Positions 15,558 to 25,628 of a stretch of 30,594 nucleotides of DNA are shown in pieces. The notes below the pieces were generated by a model that was not told the DNA's origin, ran no database searches, and worked only from the letters and a program-made list of their open reading frames with translations. The stretch is from positions 1 through 30,594 of IMG/VR virus record IMGVR_UViG_3300017788_000114. The stretch is one strand, 5' to 3'. Source of the stretch: a virus. Every line of letters begins with the position of its first letter. Position 1 is the first letter of the stretch. The position numbers were made by a program, and so were the translations under genes.

Positions 15558-16649
15558 TTAGTATGTGCTCAAGGCCACCCGTTTCCAGGTATTGGCGGAG
15601 GTGCACACATAGATGTAGTTGGCATCCCAGCGTATCTCGCCTGCTGTGCCTGTGGCATTGTTGGCCGTGGTCTGCAGGGATCGTTTGATGTTGTTGTCGG
15701 TGCTGCAGAACAGCGTGCCCAAGATCTCAACACATCCGTTGTCCATGCTGAGTCCACCGCCGCCTATCTCATCAATCTGAACCGACCCAAAATCCACGAT
15801 TTCGCAAAAGGTCGAGGCATTACCCGAAATCTGGATAGTGCAATTACCCCCACGGTATTGACCGCCGGTGACAACCCCGGCTACATTTTCGCCGGCAAAG
15901 ATATTGCCAAAGAAGCCGCCAAAAGTTGTCACCGGATTGTTAGCATTGGTGGTAATTTGGAAGACATTGGCCACACCGTTTGCACTAATATTGATCCCCC
16001 CATTGGCGATGGGTATGCTGACATTTGATGTGCCATTGCTGATAGAGGTGCTTGAACCGCCGGCAGGACCCGTGGCTCCTGTGGGTCCAGTTGCTCCCGT
16101 AGGTCCGGTTGGCCCGCTCGCTCCTGTGCCTGTGGGTCCTGTGGCACCAGTGGGTCCTGTGGCTCCAGGACCACCTGTGGGTCCCTGTGGTCCAGTGGGT
16201 CCAGTTGATCCTGCAGGTCCAGGTGTGGTTGATGTGGGTCCTGTAGGGCCAGTGGGTCCGGTAGATCCTGTGCCGGCGGGACCAGTTGATCCAGTATTAC
16301 CGGTCGGACCAGTGGCTCCCACAGGGCCAGTAGCACCTGTATTACCAGTAGATCCTTGTGGACCAGTGGGGCCAGTGGCGCCTGCTGCACCTGTGGGACC
16401 AGTGGGTCCGGTAGATCCTGTGCCGGCGGGACCAGTAGGACCAGTGGCTCCATCTGCACCTGCGGGGCCTGACGCACCTGCGGGCCCTGTGGGTCCTGTG
16501 GCTCCGGGTGGCGCACCTGCCGTGGCGAATGTGGCGAAATCTTCTGCGGTGACAGTGAAGTTGTCGCCGGATTGCACTATGGGTATGATCGCAGCGTTGG
16601 CTATGTTGCCGCCGATGGTGGGTAGTTGACTGAATTTTACATCTGCCAT
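15558..16649 (-). CDS. Collagen-like tail fibre, 363 aa
   Basis: The N-terminal module [20 protein letters not shown] with [12 protein letters not shown] is the 'KISQLP..........PIVQ.G' start common to phage fibres. Residues about 46-198 are roughly 50 GXY triplets (mostly GPTGPT and GATGPT). The C-terminal head carries [20 protein letters not shown] and ends with [20 protein letters not shown] and WKR, a frequent C-terminal fibre motif. GAGG-type Shine-Dalgarno sequence (GAGGAA) lies about 9 nt before the ATG. It probably forms a trimeric receptor-contact fibre. Confidence 0.88.
   Translation of the reverse strand: MADVKFSQLPTIGGNIANAAIIPIVQSGDNFTVTAEDFATFATAGAPPGATGPTGPAGASGPAGADGATGPTGPAGTGSTGPTGPTGAAGATGPTGPQGSTGNTGATGPVGATGPTGNTGSTGPAGTGSTGPTGPTGPTSTTPGPAGSTGPTGPQGPTGGPGATGPTGATGPTGTGASGPTGPTGATGPTGATGPAGGSSTSISNGTSNVSIPIANGGINISANGVANVFQITTNANNPVTTFGGFFGNIFAGENVAGVVTGGQYRGGNCTIQISGNASTFCEIVDFGSVQIDEIGGGGLSMDNGCVEILGTLFCSTDNNIKRSLQTTANNATGTAGEIRWDANYIYVCTSANTWKRVALSTY
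16057..16515 (-). repeat. Collagen-like GXY block of the 363-aa fibre
   Basis: About 51 GXY triplets in degenerate 9-bp units. Third positions vary, but stretches such as the one encoding [16 protein letters not shown] recur nearly unchanged within the block (around 16256-16280 and 16403-16430), so unequal recombination is possible. Confidence 0.88.
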
Positions 16650-16653
16650 TTTG

Positions 16654-16794
16654 TTATTCCTCTATGAACTGATCACCGGTTTCGGTGACCAGGTTATCTT
16701 GTGCGATCTCTGTCACAAAGTCGGCCGCAAACACACTCACGGTGCCCATCTCTACGCCCTGTCCCAGTTCGATGCCCTGACCTATTTCGATCAT
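16654..16794 (-). CDS. 46-aa protein between fibre genes
   Basis: This small gene reads [20 protein letters not shown] and continues to [10 protein letters not shown]. Its ATG overlaps the stop of the 77-aa gene (TAATG), and its stop lies 4 nt before the next fibre's ATG, so it fits the coupled operon exactly. The 'I.IGQGI.LGQGV' opening is a short Gly-rich beta-type repeat similar to ones in tail-fibre-linked phage proteins. There is no membrane segment. The product may be a fibre-tip or chaperone fragment; its role is unknown. Confidence 0.6.
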   Translation of the reverse strand: MIEIGQGIELGQGVEMGTVSVFAADFVTEIAQDNLVTETGDQFIEE

Positions 16795-17027
16795 TATGGC
16801 TGCTGGTCCTCTATGTGTTGCACCCAAGGCTGGCCCTGATCAGTGTCATCAAAATAGTGATCTGCGTGGTGCTGATCCATGAGATGCTGCCACACATCAT
16901 CGGTGACCAGGATCACGATTTCGCCCGCGCTATTGCTGCTGAATGAAAGCGCCAGGGCCTGCAGATCATGCTGCAGATCCGTGCTCATGAGATCAAAATC
17001 CATTTGATAGAGTCGTAGTATTTTCAT
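16794..17027 (-). CDS. Hypothetical 77-aa protein in the fibre operon
   Basis: The N-terminal half is MKILRLYQMDFDLMSTDLQH. The centre is a hydrophobic strand (GEIVILVTDDVWQHL), and the C-terminus is His/Asp/Gln-rich (DQHHADHYFDDTDQGQPW). No family is recognised. It starts by ATGA overlap with the LamG gene and ends by TAATG overlap with the 46-aa gene. Its place between fibre genes suggests a small fibre component or assembly factor, which is inference only. Confidence 0.6.
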   Translation of the reverse strand: MKILRLYQMDFDLMSTDLQHDLQALALSFSSNSAGEIVILVTDDVWQHLMDQHHADHYFDDTDQGQPWVQHIEDQQP

Positions 17028-17970
17028 GTGTTGTCGTCAGTCCAATTCTGGGTTCCTGAGGCACCATCAAAATGCAACAAACACAGGGTGTTGGGATCAT
17101 CCTGGAATGGTGTGGTAGGGGCTGTGAAATTGGCAAAATATCTGGCCACTGTGCTGAAACGGAATTCGTCTATGTAACCTCTATAGGTAGACAAGGTGAA
17201 GGTGCCAAATGTGCCTATACTGAGCCGTCTCGAGGTGGCACTTAGTTCCAAGGCCACGCTGTTGTTTGCACTGGCTTCTCTGGTGCCATCGATATACAGG
17301 CTGTAGTTCCTGCCAGTGATGGTAGTGCTGGCCACAGTGGTAGTGGTATTGGTCTGCCAGGTGGAACCTGCTCCTGTGCCAGATATATTACTTTCAATAT
17401 AGGTATTGGCAGGCACATTGGTTCCAGTCAGGAATAGTCCCACACTGATCGCACCACTGCTCACTGTGCCTACTGTGAGCACACCCGAACTATCGATGCT
17501 GCTGGTGGCCATCACGGCACCCTGTGAGGCGGTCCTGACCACGGCCACATGATACCAAGTGGTTAGATTCAAGGCGGAACCACTGCTCATCAATGCGGCC
17601 GCATCTGAACTTGAGCCGTTCCAGAAGGTAACGCGGCGTTCTTGTCCTGGGATATTGCGGTGTGTCTGGATCAACCAATCATTAGTGCCAAAACTACCAC
17701 GGCTGTTCCAATCATTGCTGATGATGGAGGGAAAAGTTGAAGTGGTGTTGGTTTGGTTGAACCAAAACTCTATGGTGAAAGGATTGGTGCCTCTCACGAA
17801 CCTGTTGCTGCTCGCGGTGTAGATAGCACTGTTCACATTGCCACCTGGAAAATTGCCAGATGTTGGTCCTATCTTGACTACGGTGCTGCTGAGCAGAGCA
17901 AGATTGCTGGGATTGAAAAAACTGGTGGCGTCTCTTATGCCAGTGAGATATTGCTGTCGTCCTGCAAACA

Positions 17971-17971
<1 letters not shown>
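17024..17971 (-). CDS. LamG / concanavalin-like lectin domain protein
   Basis: This 315-aa protein contains a LamG-like jelly-roll domain. The features are NPFTIEFWFNQTNTTSTFPS (about 63-82), TTWYHVAVVRTASQG, YSLYIDGTREASANNSV, a short strand RLSIGTFG, and a closing GYIDEFRFSTVARYFANFT. These are the characteristic 'FTIE.W', 'W.HVA..R', 'L.IDG', 'G.IDE.R.S..ARY' steps of LamG_3 domains. A roughly 70-residue insert (SSIDSSGVLTVGTVSSGAIS and on) interrupts the domain. Such proteins bind glycans or calcium; in a phage a receptor-binding decoration or tip is likely. The start overlaps the stop of the collagen fibre gene by 1 nt. Confidence 0.85.
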
Positions 17972-20589
<2,618 letters not shown>

Positions 20590-20601
20590 GCTTGGCGGTC
20601 C

Positions 20602-21585
20602 TTATTTCAAGTTGTAGGTCACGGCCCTGCGAGGTTGGAATATCGAAGTCAACCTGGTGTTGCCACCTGACCACTTGCCGAGATTGTTCTGATCTTCCAC
20701 GGTGTTCACGGCGAGATCAAATTTTGATTTGTAGATCTGTGCGTCTTCGGGTGAGTGACGCTTGATGTAGTATTCGTGCAAGGCTCCATACACATAGCCT
20801 TCTGGGAATGATTGCAGCACCTGGTTGCTCTGCACCGTGCCCAGCAATCTGATGTTCGTTACGGTTCCTGCTGTGGGCGTGGTGCCTGACACAGCGATGT
20901 TGATAGAAGTGGCCGAAGGCTTGCCGGTCACTGTGACTGTGCCCACGCCTACGGAACCTGTGCCCGCAGTGGCAGCAATCTCGTCGCCAATCTCTAGACC
21001 AATGTTGGTGGTCATGCCCGTGATGGTGGCCGTGAATGTGGTCACAGATCCAGAGATCGATCCCACCGTGCCCGTGGTTGAGATGGTCTGCGTGGTAGGT
21101 GTGAACAGCAAATTCCAGGCACGATAATAATACATGTTGATGGCAGTGCCCTGTCCCACGAACGGCACGAACTGATAACTGTCTCCTACCTCCGAAAACT
21201 TGCCGCGGATCACCGCAGGCACATTCACAGGGTTGAGATAGAACTGGCTCACAAGACCCATGGTTATGATGTCTCTGTCGCCCACACGATCATACACGAT
21301 CCAAGGACCAGTGGTAGAGAACGGCAATTCACCAGTGGCCGATCCGGTCTGGAAAAACAGGATGGGTTTGTTCATGTCTTCGGGTATGGGCAACAGGCTG
21401 TTGGCTCCCACTGTGCCGATGTATTCTGGATCATAGGGATCACTACGCAGGGCCGGCAGTTCGATGTTGCGCAGCATGAGTTCGGCCTGGAAGATGGCCT
21501 GCTTGATCTCGGCATCGTTGCTGCTGCCGGTAAAATCTTTTAGGTATGTGACCAAGGCATCAGCCGATGGTATCATGAAGGACAT
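20602..21585 (-). CDS. Head-to-tail adaptor / tail tubular A-like protein
   Basis: The N-terminus of this 327-aa protein is SADALVTYLKDFTGSSNDAE, followed by IKQAIFQAELMLRNIELPAL, a helical adaptor-like start with an 'A....L...... N...E.PALR' pattern. The C-terminus is EGYVYGALHEYYIKRHSPED with AQIYKSKFDLAVNTVEDQ, typical of podovirus ring proteins (tail tubular A / P22 gp4-like adaptors). In between lies a Thr/Gly-rich beta insert (GTVGSISGSVTTFTATITG and on), perhaps an extra exposed domain. Position between capsid and fibre genes agrees. Start by TAAATG adjacency with the 198-aa gene. The role is inferred from layout and context. Confidence 0.65.
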   Translation of the reverse strand: MSFMIPSADALVTYLKDFTGSSNDAEIKQAIFQAELMLRNIELPALRSDPYDPEYIGTVGANSLLPIPEDMNKPILFFQTGSATGELPFSTTGPWIVYDRVGDRDIITMGLVSQFYLNPVNVPAVIRGKFSEVGDSYQFVPFVGQGTAINMYYYRAWNLLFTPTTQTISTTGTVGSISGSVTTFTATITGMTTNIGLEIGDEIAATAGTGSVGVGTVTVTGKPSATSINIAVSGTTPTAGTVTNIRLLGTVQSNQVLQSFPEGYVYGALHEYYIKRHSPEDAQIYKSKFDLAVNTVEDQNNLGKWSGGNTRLTSIFQPRRAVTYNLK

Positions 21586-22182
21586 TTATTGGAATCCTTT
21601 GAAGTATTTCTGCTGTCCTGCAGCAGTTGGGTAAGGCACATCTATGGGGATGGGCAAGCGACCGCCGGGATGGCACACGAACTGGTTGTATTCCCGCTCT
21701 ACCACGCGATAGAACTGGGCTTTGAGCGTGCGATCATGCTTGAGCACTGCCCAGGGCATGCCACCAAAATATCTATCTGAAATCTCTATAGAGATCACAC
21801 GCGGCAGGTCCATCCATTTGTAGGTGAGTTCTCCGTCATCGCCTATGGGTGCCAAGGGATCTGGATAGCCCTGTTCTGCTGCCCGGCGATATTCCTGGCA
21901 GCGCCTGGCCACAGCGGCCACATTCATCTGTTCGCGCCGGATGAAGAACCGGCCACCTTCGCGTCCAGTGGTAGTTTTGATGTTGTTTGATGCGTTCCAG
22001 TCGGTGCGTGTCCAATCACCTTTCATTTGCCGGAACAACCGGTCGTTCTGCAGCAACTTGTCTGCCACACCGTTGTGGTTCGTGACCACTCCGCCGTGAT
22101 CCTGGCGGTGATAATCCAGGTTTGTTTCTACATCTGCAGCGTCTATGTAATGGGGTGGGTTGATGTGGTGGGAATCGGTCAT
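21586..22182 (-). CDS. Hypothetical virion-block protein, 198 aa
   Basis: The upstream frame extends to a GTG at 22203, but its first seven codons are the TAAATA box itself. I take ATG 22182 (MTDSHHINPPHYID), which lies 5 nt after the box and has no Shine-Dalgarno, so a leaderless mRNA is suggested. The product is soluble, with conserved-looking segments WTRTDWNASNNIKTTTGREG, GRFFIRREQMNVAAVARRCQ and DLPRVISIEISDRYFGGMPW. No family is recognised. It is the first gene after the capsid terminator and heads the tail/fibre transcription unit, so a head-completion or connector role is possible. Confidence 0.7.
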   Translation of the reverse strand: MTDSHHINPPHYIDAADVETNLDYHRQDHGGVVTNHNGVADKLLQNDRLFRQMKGDWTRTDWNASNNIKTTTGREGGRFFIRREQMNVAAVARRCQEYRRAAEQGYPDPLAPIGDDGELTYKWMDLPRVISIEISDRYFGGMPWAVLKHDRTLKAQFYRVVEREYNQFVCHPGGRLPIPIDVPYPTAAGQQKYFKGFQ

Positions 22183-22186
22183 ACGG

Positions 22187-22196
22187 ATATTTAGCG
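22187..22196 (-). promoter_or_regulatory. Late-type promoter CGCTAAATAT heading the tail/fibre unit
   Basis: The box on the minus strand reads CGCTAAATAT, followed by CCGT and the ATG at 22182. It lies just past the capsid terminator, so it restarts transcription for the tail genes. The sequence is identical over 10 bases to 11215-11224. Confidence 0.6.
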
Positions 22197-22225
22197 CCGA
22201 CACGCGATATGCTCAGTGTTGCTAT

Positions 22226-22252
22226 AAAAAAAGCCCCACCGGAGTGAGGCTT
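22226..22252 (-). terminator. Intrinsic terminator after the major capsid gene
   Basis: On the minus strand a 9-bp stem, AAGCCTCAC with GTGGGGCTT (one G-U pair) and a TCCG loop, is followed by an uninterrupted T-tract (22232-22226, seven T). It begins 24 nt after the capsid stop codon. It is the only clear rho-independent terminator found in the window and would separate the abundant capsid mRNA from the tail unit. Confidence 0.92.
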
Positions 22253-22276
22253 TTAGCAGGTTGATGATGCCTAGGC

Positions 22277-23449
22277 TTAGTAGGTATCGCCAGAACCTTC
22301 GTTGGTGCGAACAACAAAAGCAGCACCACGCGGTGCTGTAACTGCCGCACCAGTGGTGGAGATGTTTTGCAGCACGCCCACACCTGCGGGGTTGCGAACG
22401 ATCAAGGTTCCTTCCATGATGAACTGGTCCAAACTGGCGTCAGCGTTAGAGAACACTTCGTTGTTGGGTCCCAGATCACGCAGCGAGCCCCACTGGAGCA
22501 CATCTTCGTTCAGGAAGTAAATCAAGTCGCTCACACCACTCTGATCCATGATCCAACTATCAAAGATCTCGTAGGTGTAGTTGAAATCGCCCTCATAGGT
22601 GCTTACAGTGTCGCCACGCTCAACATTACGACGGTTGATCGAAGTGTTTGAAGTTCCGATCTGGTCCGAGATCATGGTGCGCAGGCTTGTGGGCACGACC
22701 ATGCAGCGGATCTTTGCGTTGTAACGCTGTTCAGCCACAGTGACCAACTGCTTGTAGATTGCCGGAGCAAACAACTGGTTGGTGAATGTGCCGGTATAGA
22801 ACTGGCTACCATCAGCAGCAATGTTGAGATTGCCCACATTGGCGGTTGACGAGTCTGTGGTCTCATTGTTGGTGTTGGTGGTGATGTTGGCGATGGCAGC
22901 ACCCGACGGGTTGAACGAGCGGGTGCCTGCGAAAGCACTGAGCGATCCCATGCGACGACCAGTCTGCTGGGCGCCACTCAAAGCACCACCTGCTGAACCT
23001 GACTGGCCACCGTATTTGGTGCCGATCTGGTCGTCACGCACGAGTTGCTGTTCCACATCGAACATCATCTCGATCAACTGCTTGACTTCCTGATAGGCCT
23101 GCGGATCGCCACCCGACTGCTCAACAGCACGGGCTGTGCCAGATGAAGCAACTGTGGTCTGGAAGATCTGGGTATAGTTGCCCAGATTGTAGCGGCTGTT
23201 GGCTTCTGCGTTGTTGGCAGAAACTGCGGCTGCTTCTTGAACGGCCTGCACTTCTGGCAGACGATAGATGTCGTCGGTCCACAGGGGCAGAGTGCTGTTC
23301 ACTTTGCGCTTTTTGGTCATACACATGTTCAGCACAGGTGTATCGTCCTTGACCCTGTTTGAAACATCAAGGTCGAGGTCCTTGACAACGATGTCAGTGC
23401 CAGGACTGGTTGTGCCGTTGCCAATGTTGGTGGTTGTAATATAAGACAT
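22277..23449 (-). CDS. Major capsid protein (SU10 / DUF5309-like)
   Basis: This is a 390-aa protein. VLNMCMTKKRKVNSTLPLWTDDIYRL (about 40-65) contains the 'P.W.TD' signature of the SU10-type HK97-fold capsid family. A helix-rich region follows (QAYQEVKQLIEMMFDVEQQL). The later VVPTSLRTMISDQIGTSNTS, then a YEGDFNYTYEIFDSWIMDQS segment with VSDLIYFLNEDVLQWGSL, match the closing strands of that family. Its place after the scaffold, its own promoter and Shine-Dalgarno (TAGGAG, 6 nt from ATG) and the terminator all fit a highly expressed shell protein. Family identity rests on pattern, not search. Confidence 0.82.
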   Translation of the reverse strand: MSYITTTNIGNGTTSPGTDIVVKDLDLDVSNRVKDDTPVLNMCMTKKRKVNSTLPLWTDDIYRLPEVQAVQEAAAVSANNAEANSRYNLGNYTQIFQTTVASSGTARAVEQSGGDPQAYQEVKQLIEMMFDVEQQLVRDDQIGTKYGGQSGSAGGALSGAQQTGRRMGSLSAFAGTRSFNPSGAAIANITTNTNNETTDSSTANVGNLNIAADGSQFYTGTFTNQLFAPAIYKQLVTVAEQRYNAKIRCMVVPTSLRTMISDQIGTSNTSINRRNVERGDTVSTYEGDFNYTYEIFDSWIMDQSGVSDLIYFLNEDVLQWGSLRDLGPNNEVFSNADASLDQFIMEGTLIVRNPAGVGVLQNISTTGAAVTAPRGAAFVVRTNEGSGDTY

Positions 23450-23466
23450 TTGGGTCTCCTAGTTGT

Positions 23467-23476
23467 CTATTTACCG
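23467..23476 (-). promoter_or_regulatory. Late-type promoter CGGTAAATAG of the major capsid gene
   Basis: The minus strand reads CGGTAAATAG. The TAA of the box is also the stop codon of the scaffold gene (23471-23473). A TAGGAG ribosome binding site and the capsid ATG follow within 20 nt. With the terminator downstream, this makes the capsid gene its own transcription unit on top of read-through. Confidence 0.55.
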
Positions 23477-24655
23477 ACTCCTTGCTGTTCTCAACCTCTG
23501 GAGTTGAGCCACTAACAAGTTGTCTGCGGCTTGAGTCGCCTCTTTGCCGCGGCCTTTGGCTTTGTCACGAAGGCTCTGGAGATCTTGATCCGTTGATCGC
23601 TGGCCAGCGGGCGCACCTTTGCGATTCTGCAGTTGGGCTATGCTGGCTCCTGCGCTTTTTGACGCAGGTCGGTCGCGGAACTTCAAGCCATCCCGGATCA
23701 AGCCCAGGATGAATTCGTCTGACGCTATCAGATCTATGTTGTCTACACCTGGCACCAACTGTTCCTTGGCACCTTTCCATCCTTTTGCGACCTTTTCGCG
23801 TATCTCATTGTAGACATATTCGTTCTTCAACTCTTTGTCTGTGAATGCCTTACGGTTGTTGTCAAGTATGGTCTTCACCTGCTCGCGCCGGTGATCGTAG
23901 AACTGGTCTATTCGGGGTTTGAGTTGGCGTATGGTATCGCTCTGTTGGGCGATATAACGCTCGTTCTGTTCCATGCTCGCTCGGATACGGGCCTGCTGAG
24001 CAGGATCCCCCGTCTGTGAGAGTTGTTGCTGGAATGTGGCTTGGTAGCCCTGGGTCTTTACTATTTCGTCATAGGCTTGTTGCAAACGCGGCTGTATGGT
24101 GAACTCCATGGCCAAGGTAAGGCCATCCAGTTGCTGCCTGCGCTCGCGTTCGTATTCCTCGAACTCGCTCTTCTTGATCTTGAGTTCTCTGGCTTCTTCG
24201 TGGATCGCTCCACCTTGTCCCAGTATGCTCGCGGCCTTTCGGGCATCAATGATCACTTCCTTGCCATTGCGCATGAAGCGGAATTTGGCGTTGGGGTTCG
24301 TTTCTGCGAACTCTATGAAGTCAATGACCTCTTGTGCTGTGGTGTCTGAGTCTGAAGCACTTACAGTGTCCTGGGTGTCTCCTTCTTCAGTGGCTCGGGC
24401 TGATACTTCGATTTCGGTGTCAGCGATTTCTGGCTCAATAGACGGTTCTTCACCGTCGGGTGCCACAGGGGTTGCAGTGTTTGCCTCTTCTGCACTACCT
24501 GCTGCGACTGGTTGGTCCGCGCCCGAACGATTACGCTGCGCGGCCTGGCGCATGGCGGTCATCTTGGCTGCGATTTGATCCAATCCTGGCATCGCGTTGT
24601 GTTGCGTGGCCGCACCGTCTATGGTGTTAGGGGCAACTGATGTATCGGTTGTCAT
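23471..24655 (-). CDS. Scaffolding protein (capsid assembly)
   Basis: The N-terminal third of this 394-aa protein is acidic, Ser/Thr/Glu-rich and disordered (EEPSIEPEIADTEIEVSA). A small folded region then contains FRFMRNGKEVIIDARKAASI. After it come long charged helices (HEEARELKIKKSEFEEYERE; ARIRASMEQNERYIAQQSDT). The C-terminus is strongly basic (LRDKAKGRGKEATQA and ending RLRTARSR), the usual capsid-binding end of podovirus scaffolds. Position immediately before the capsid gene supports the call. Start by ATGA overlap with the 125-aa gene. It should direct procapsid assembly and leave before DNA packaging. Confidence 0.85.
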   Translation of the reverse strand: MTTDTSVAPNTIDGAATQHNAMPGLDQIAAKMTAMRQAAQRNRSGADQPVAAGSAEEANTATPVAPDGEEPSIEPEIADTEIEVSARATEEGDTQDTVSASDSDTTAQEVIDFIEFAETNPNAKFRFMRNGKEVIIDARKAASILGQGGAIHEEARELKIKKSEFEEYERERRQQLDGLTLAMEFTIQPRLQQAYDEIVKTQGYQATFQQQLSQTGDPAQQARIRASMEQNERYIAQQSDTIRQLKPRIDQFYDHRREQVKTILDNNRKAFTDKELKNEYVYNEIREKVAKGWKGAKEQLVPGVDNIDLIASDEFILGLIRDGLKFRDRPASKSAGASIAQLQNRKGAPAGQRSTDQDLQSLRDKAKGRGKEATQAADNLLVAQLQRLRTARSR

Positions 24656-25029
24656 GGTTTATAGATTTCCTTGGTTGCATCACGCGGGGTCGACGCAGGA
24701 CCTTCCTGGTCGCTTACCACGCGATTTTTGTGATACACTGCTCGCTGCAGTGTGGCCACAAATGCGTCTATGCCCGACAGTTGGTTTGACAAGGCAACTC
24801 GTCGGGCATTTGAGTCTGCGTCGTGGCCGGAGACGCCGGCTATCACATCGCACACTTCAAAACGGAACTGGTGTATGAACTGCACCAGATCATGATTCTT
24901 CAAGAGGGCTTCGGCCTTTGAGCCCTGGTTCTTTATCGCGTCAGCCTGCTGTGGGGTCAGGCCACGCAGATCCGTGGAGGTAGCACGGATACGGCTGTTG
25001 TAGGCTTCGATCGCTTCTTCTTGGATCAT
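24652..25029 (-). CDS. Hypothetical 125-aa protein between endonuclease and scaffold
   Basis: The product is helical, with LTPQQADAIKNQGSKAEALL and LVQFIHQFRFEVCDVIAGVS segments and a charged, probably flexible end (SDQEGPASTPRDATKE). No domain is recognised and there is no signal or membrane helix. It is joined by ATGA overlaps to the GIY-YIG gene upstream and the scaffold gene downstream. Its place between portal and scaffold suggests a head-assembly factor; that is inference. Confidence 0.65.
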   Translation of the reverse strand: MIQEEAIEAYNSRIRATSTDLRGLTPQQADAIKNQGSKAEALLKNHDLVQFIHQFRFEVCDVIAGVSGHDADSNARRVALSNQLSGIDAFVATLQRAVYHKNRVVSDQEGPASTPRDATKEIYKP

Positions 25030-25628
25030 ATCTTATACTTACAGTTATCAAAGTGCCAGCGTTTCATTTGACTGATTCCGCCTTCGAGTTCGCAATGAGG
25101 ACATGAGATACGGGCTTTTGGTTTTCTCATGCGCTGTTTTGTTTCTTCACTTTTAGGCACACCAGTTTTGCCCTCAGCATTGGCCAGTCTTGATTCTGGT
25201 CGCAAATTGCTGATACGGCTCTTGTTTCGTGTATCTTCAGAAGCACTGTATCCCCTGCGTGCAGCCACACCTTTGGCCACTGATTCTGGATCGCGACGAC
25301 GGCCTTTCAAGAGCACAGAGTTTATCTGTCCTACCCTGGCTCTGATGGCAGGATCTAAATCCCGCACACCATCACCGCCTGCTGTCATGTTGACCAATTC
25401 AGATTCCAAATCACGGAAACAGTCAATCAACAAACATTCATGACTGTAGGCTTCATGTTCTGTAGGCCAATGAGCAAGAAGTTCTGAGTCAAATCCATGT
25501 TTGTCTGCAATACGACACCACCAAACATTACGCCCATGTCTGCTCCAGGCTCGTCTGCCAGAACCTTTGCCAATGTAGAACACAGCATTGGTGTCGCGTC
25601 GGCGATGTAGATAGGTGTAATACATCAT
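25026..25628 (-). CDS. GIY-YIG homing endonuclease with zinc-binding C-terminus
   Basis: This 200-aa protein has an N-terminal GIY-YIG nuclease. YTY (4-6) and YIG (18-20) form the name motif, R26 and E64 are at the expected catalytic positions, and LVNMTAGGDG (78-87) closes the domain. NUMOD3-like helices follow (YSASEDTRNKSRISN; PKSEETKQRMRKP). The C-terminus is CPHC (176-179) with H192 and C196 in an 'MKRWHFDNC' motif, a zinc site common in T4-like and cyanophage homing enzymes. It would cut homologous intron- or gene-free alleles to spread itself. It overlaps portal and the 125-aa gene by ATGA at both ends, unusual for a free-standing mobile gene. Confidence 0.93.
   Translation of the reverse strand: MMYYTYLHRRRDTNAVFYIGKGSGRRAWSRHGRNVWWCRIADKHGFDSELLAHWPTEHEAYSHECLLIDCFRDLESELVNMTAGGDGVRDLDPAIRARVGQINSVLLKGRRRDPESVAKGVAARRGYSASEDTRNKSRISNLRPESRLANAEGKTGVPKSEETKQRMRKPKARISCPHCELEGGISQMKRWHFDNCKYKI

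Noticed and set aside
15868-16629. Long plus-strand ORF (253 codons) rich in PVGPVAP repeats
   Set aside because: It is the antisense reading of the collagen GXY block; its composition follows the repeats and there is no ribosome binding site or box before it.
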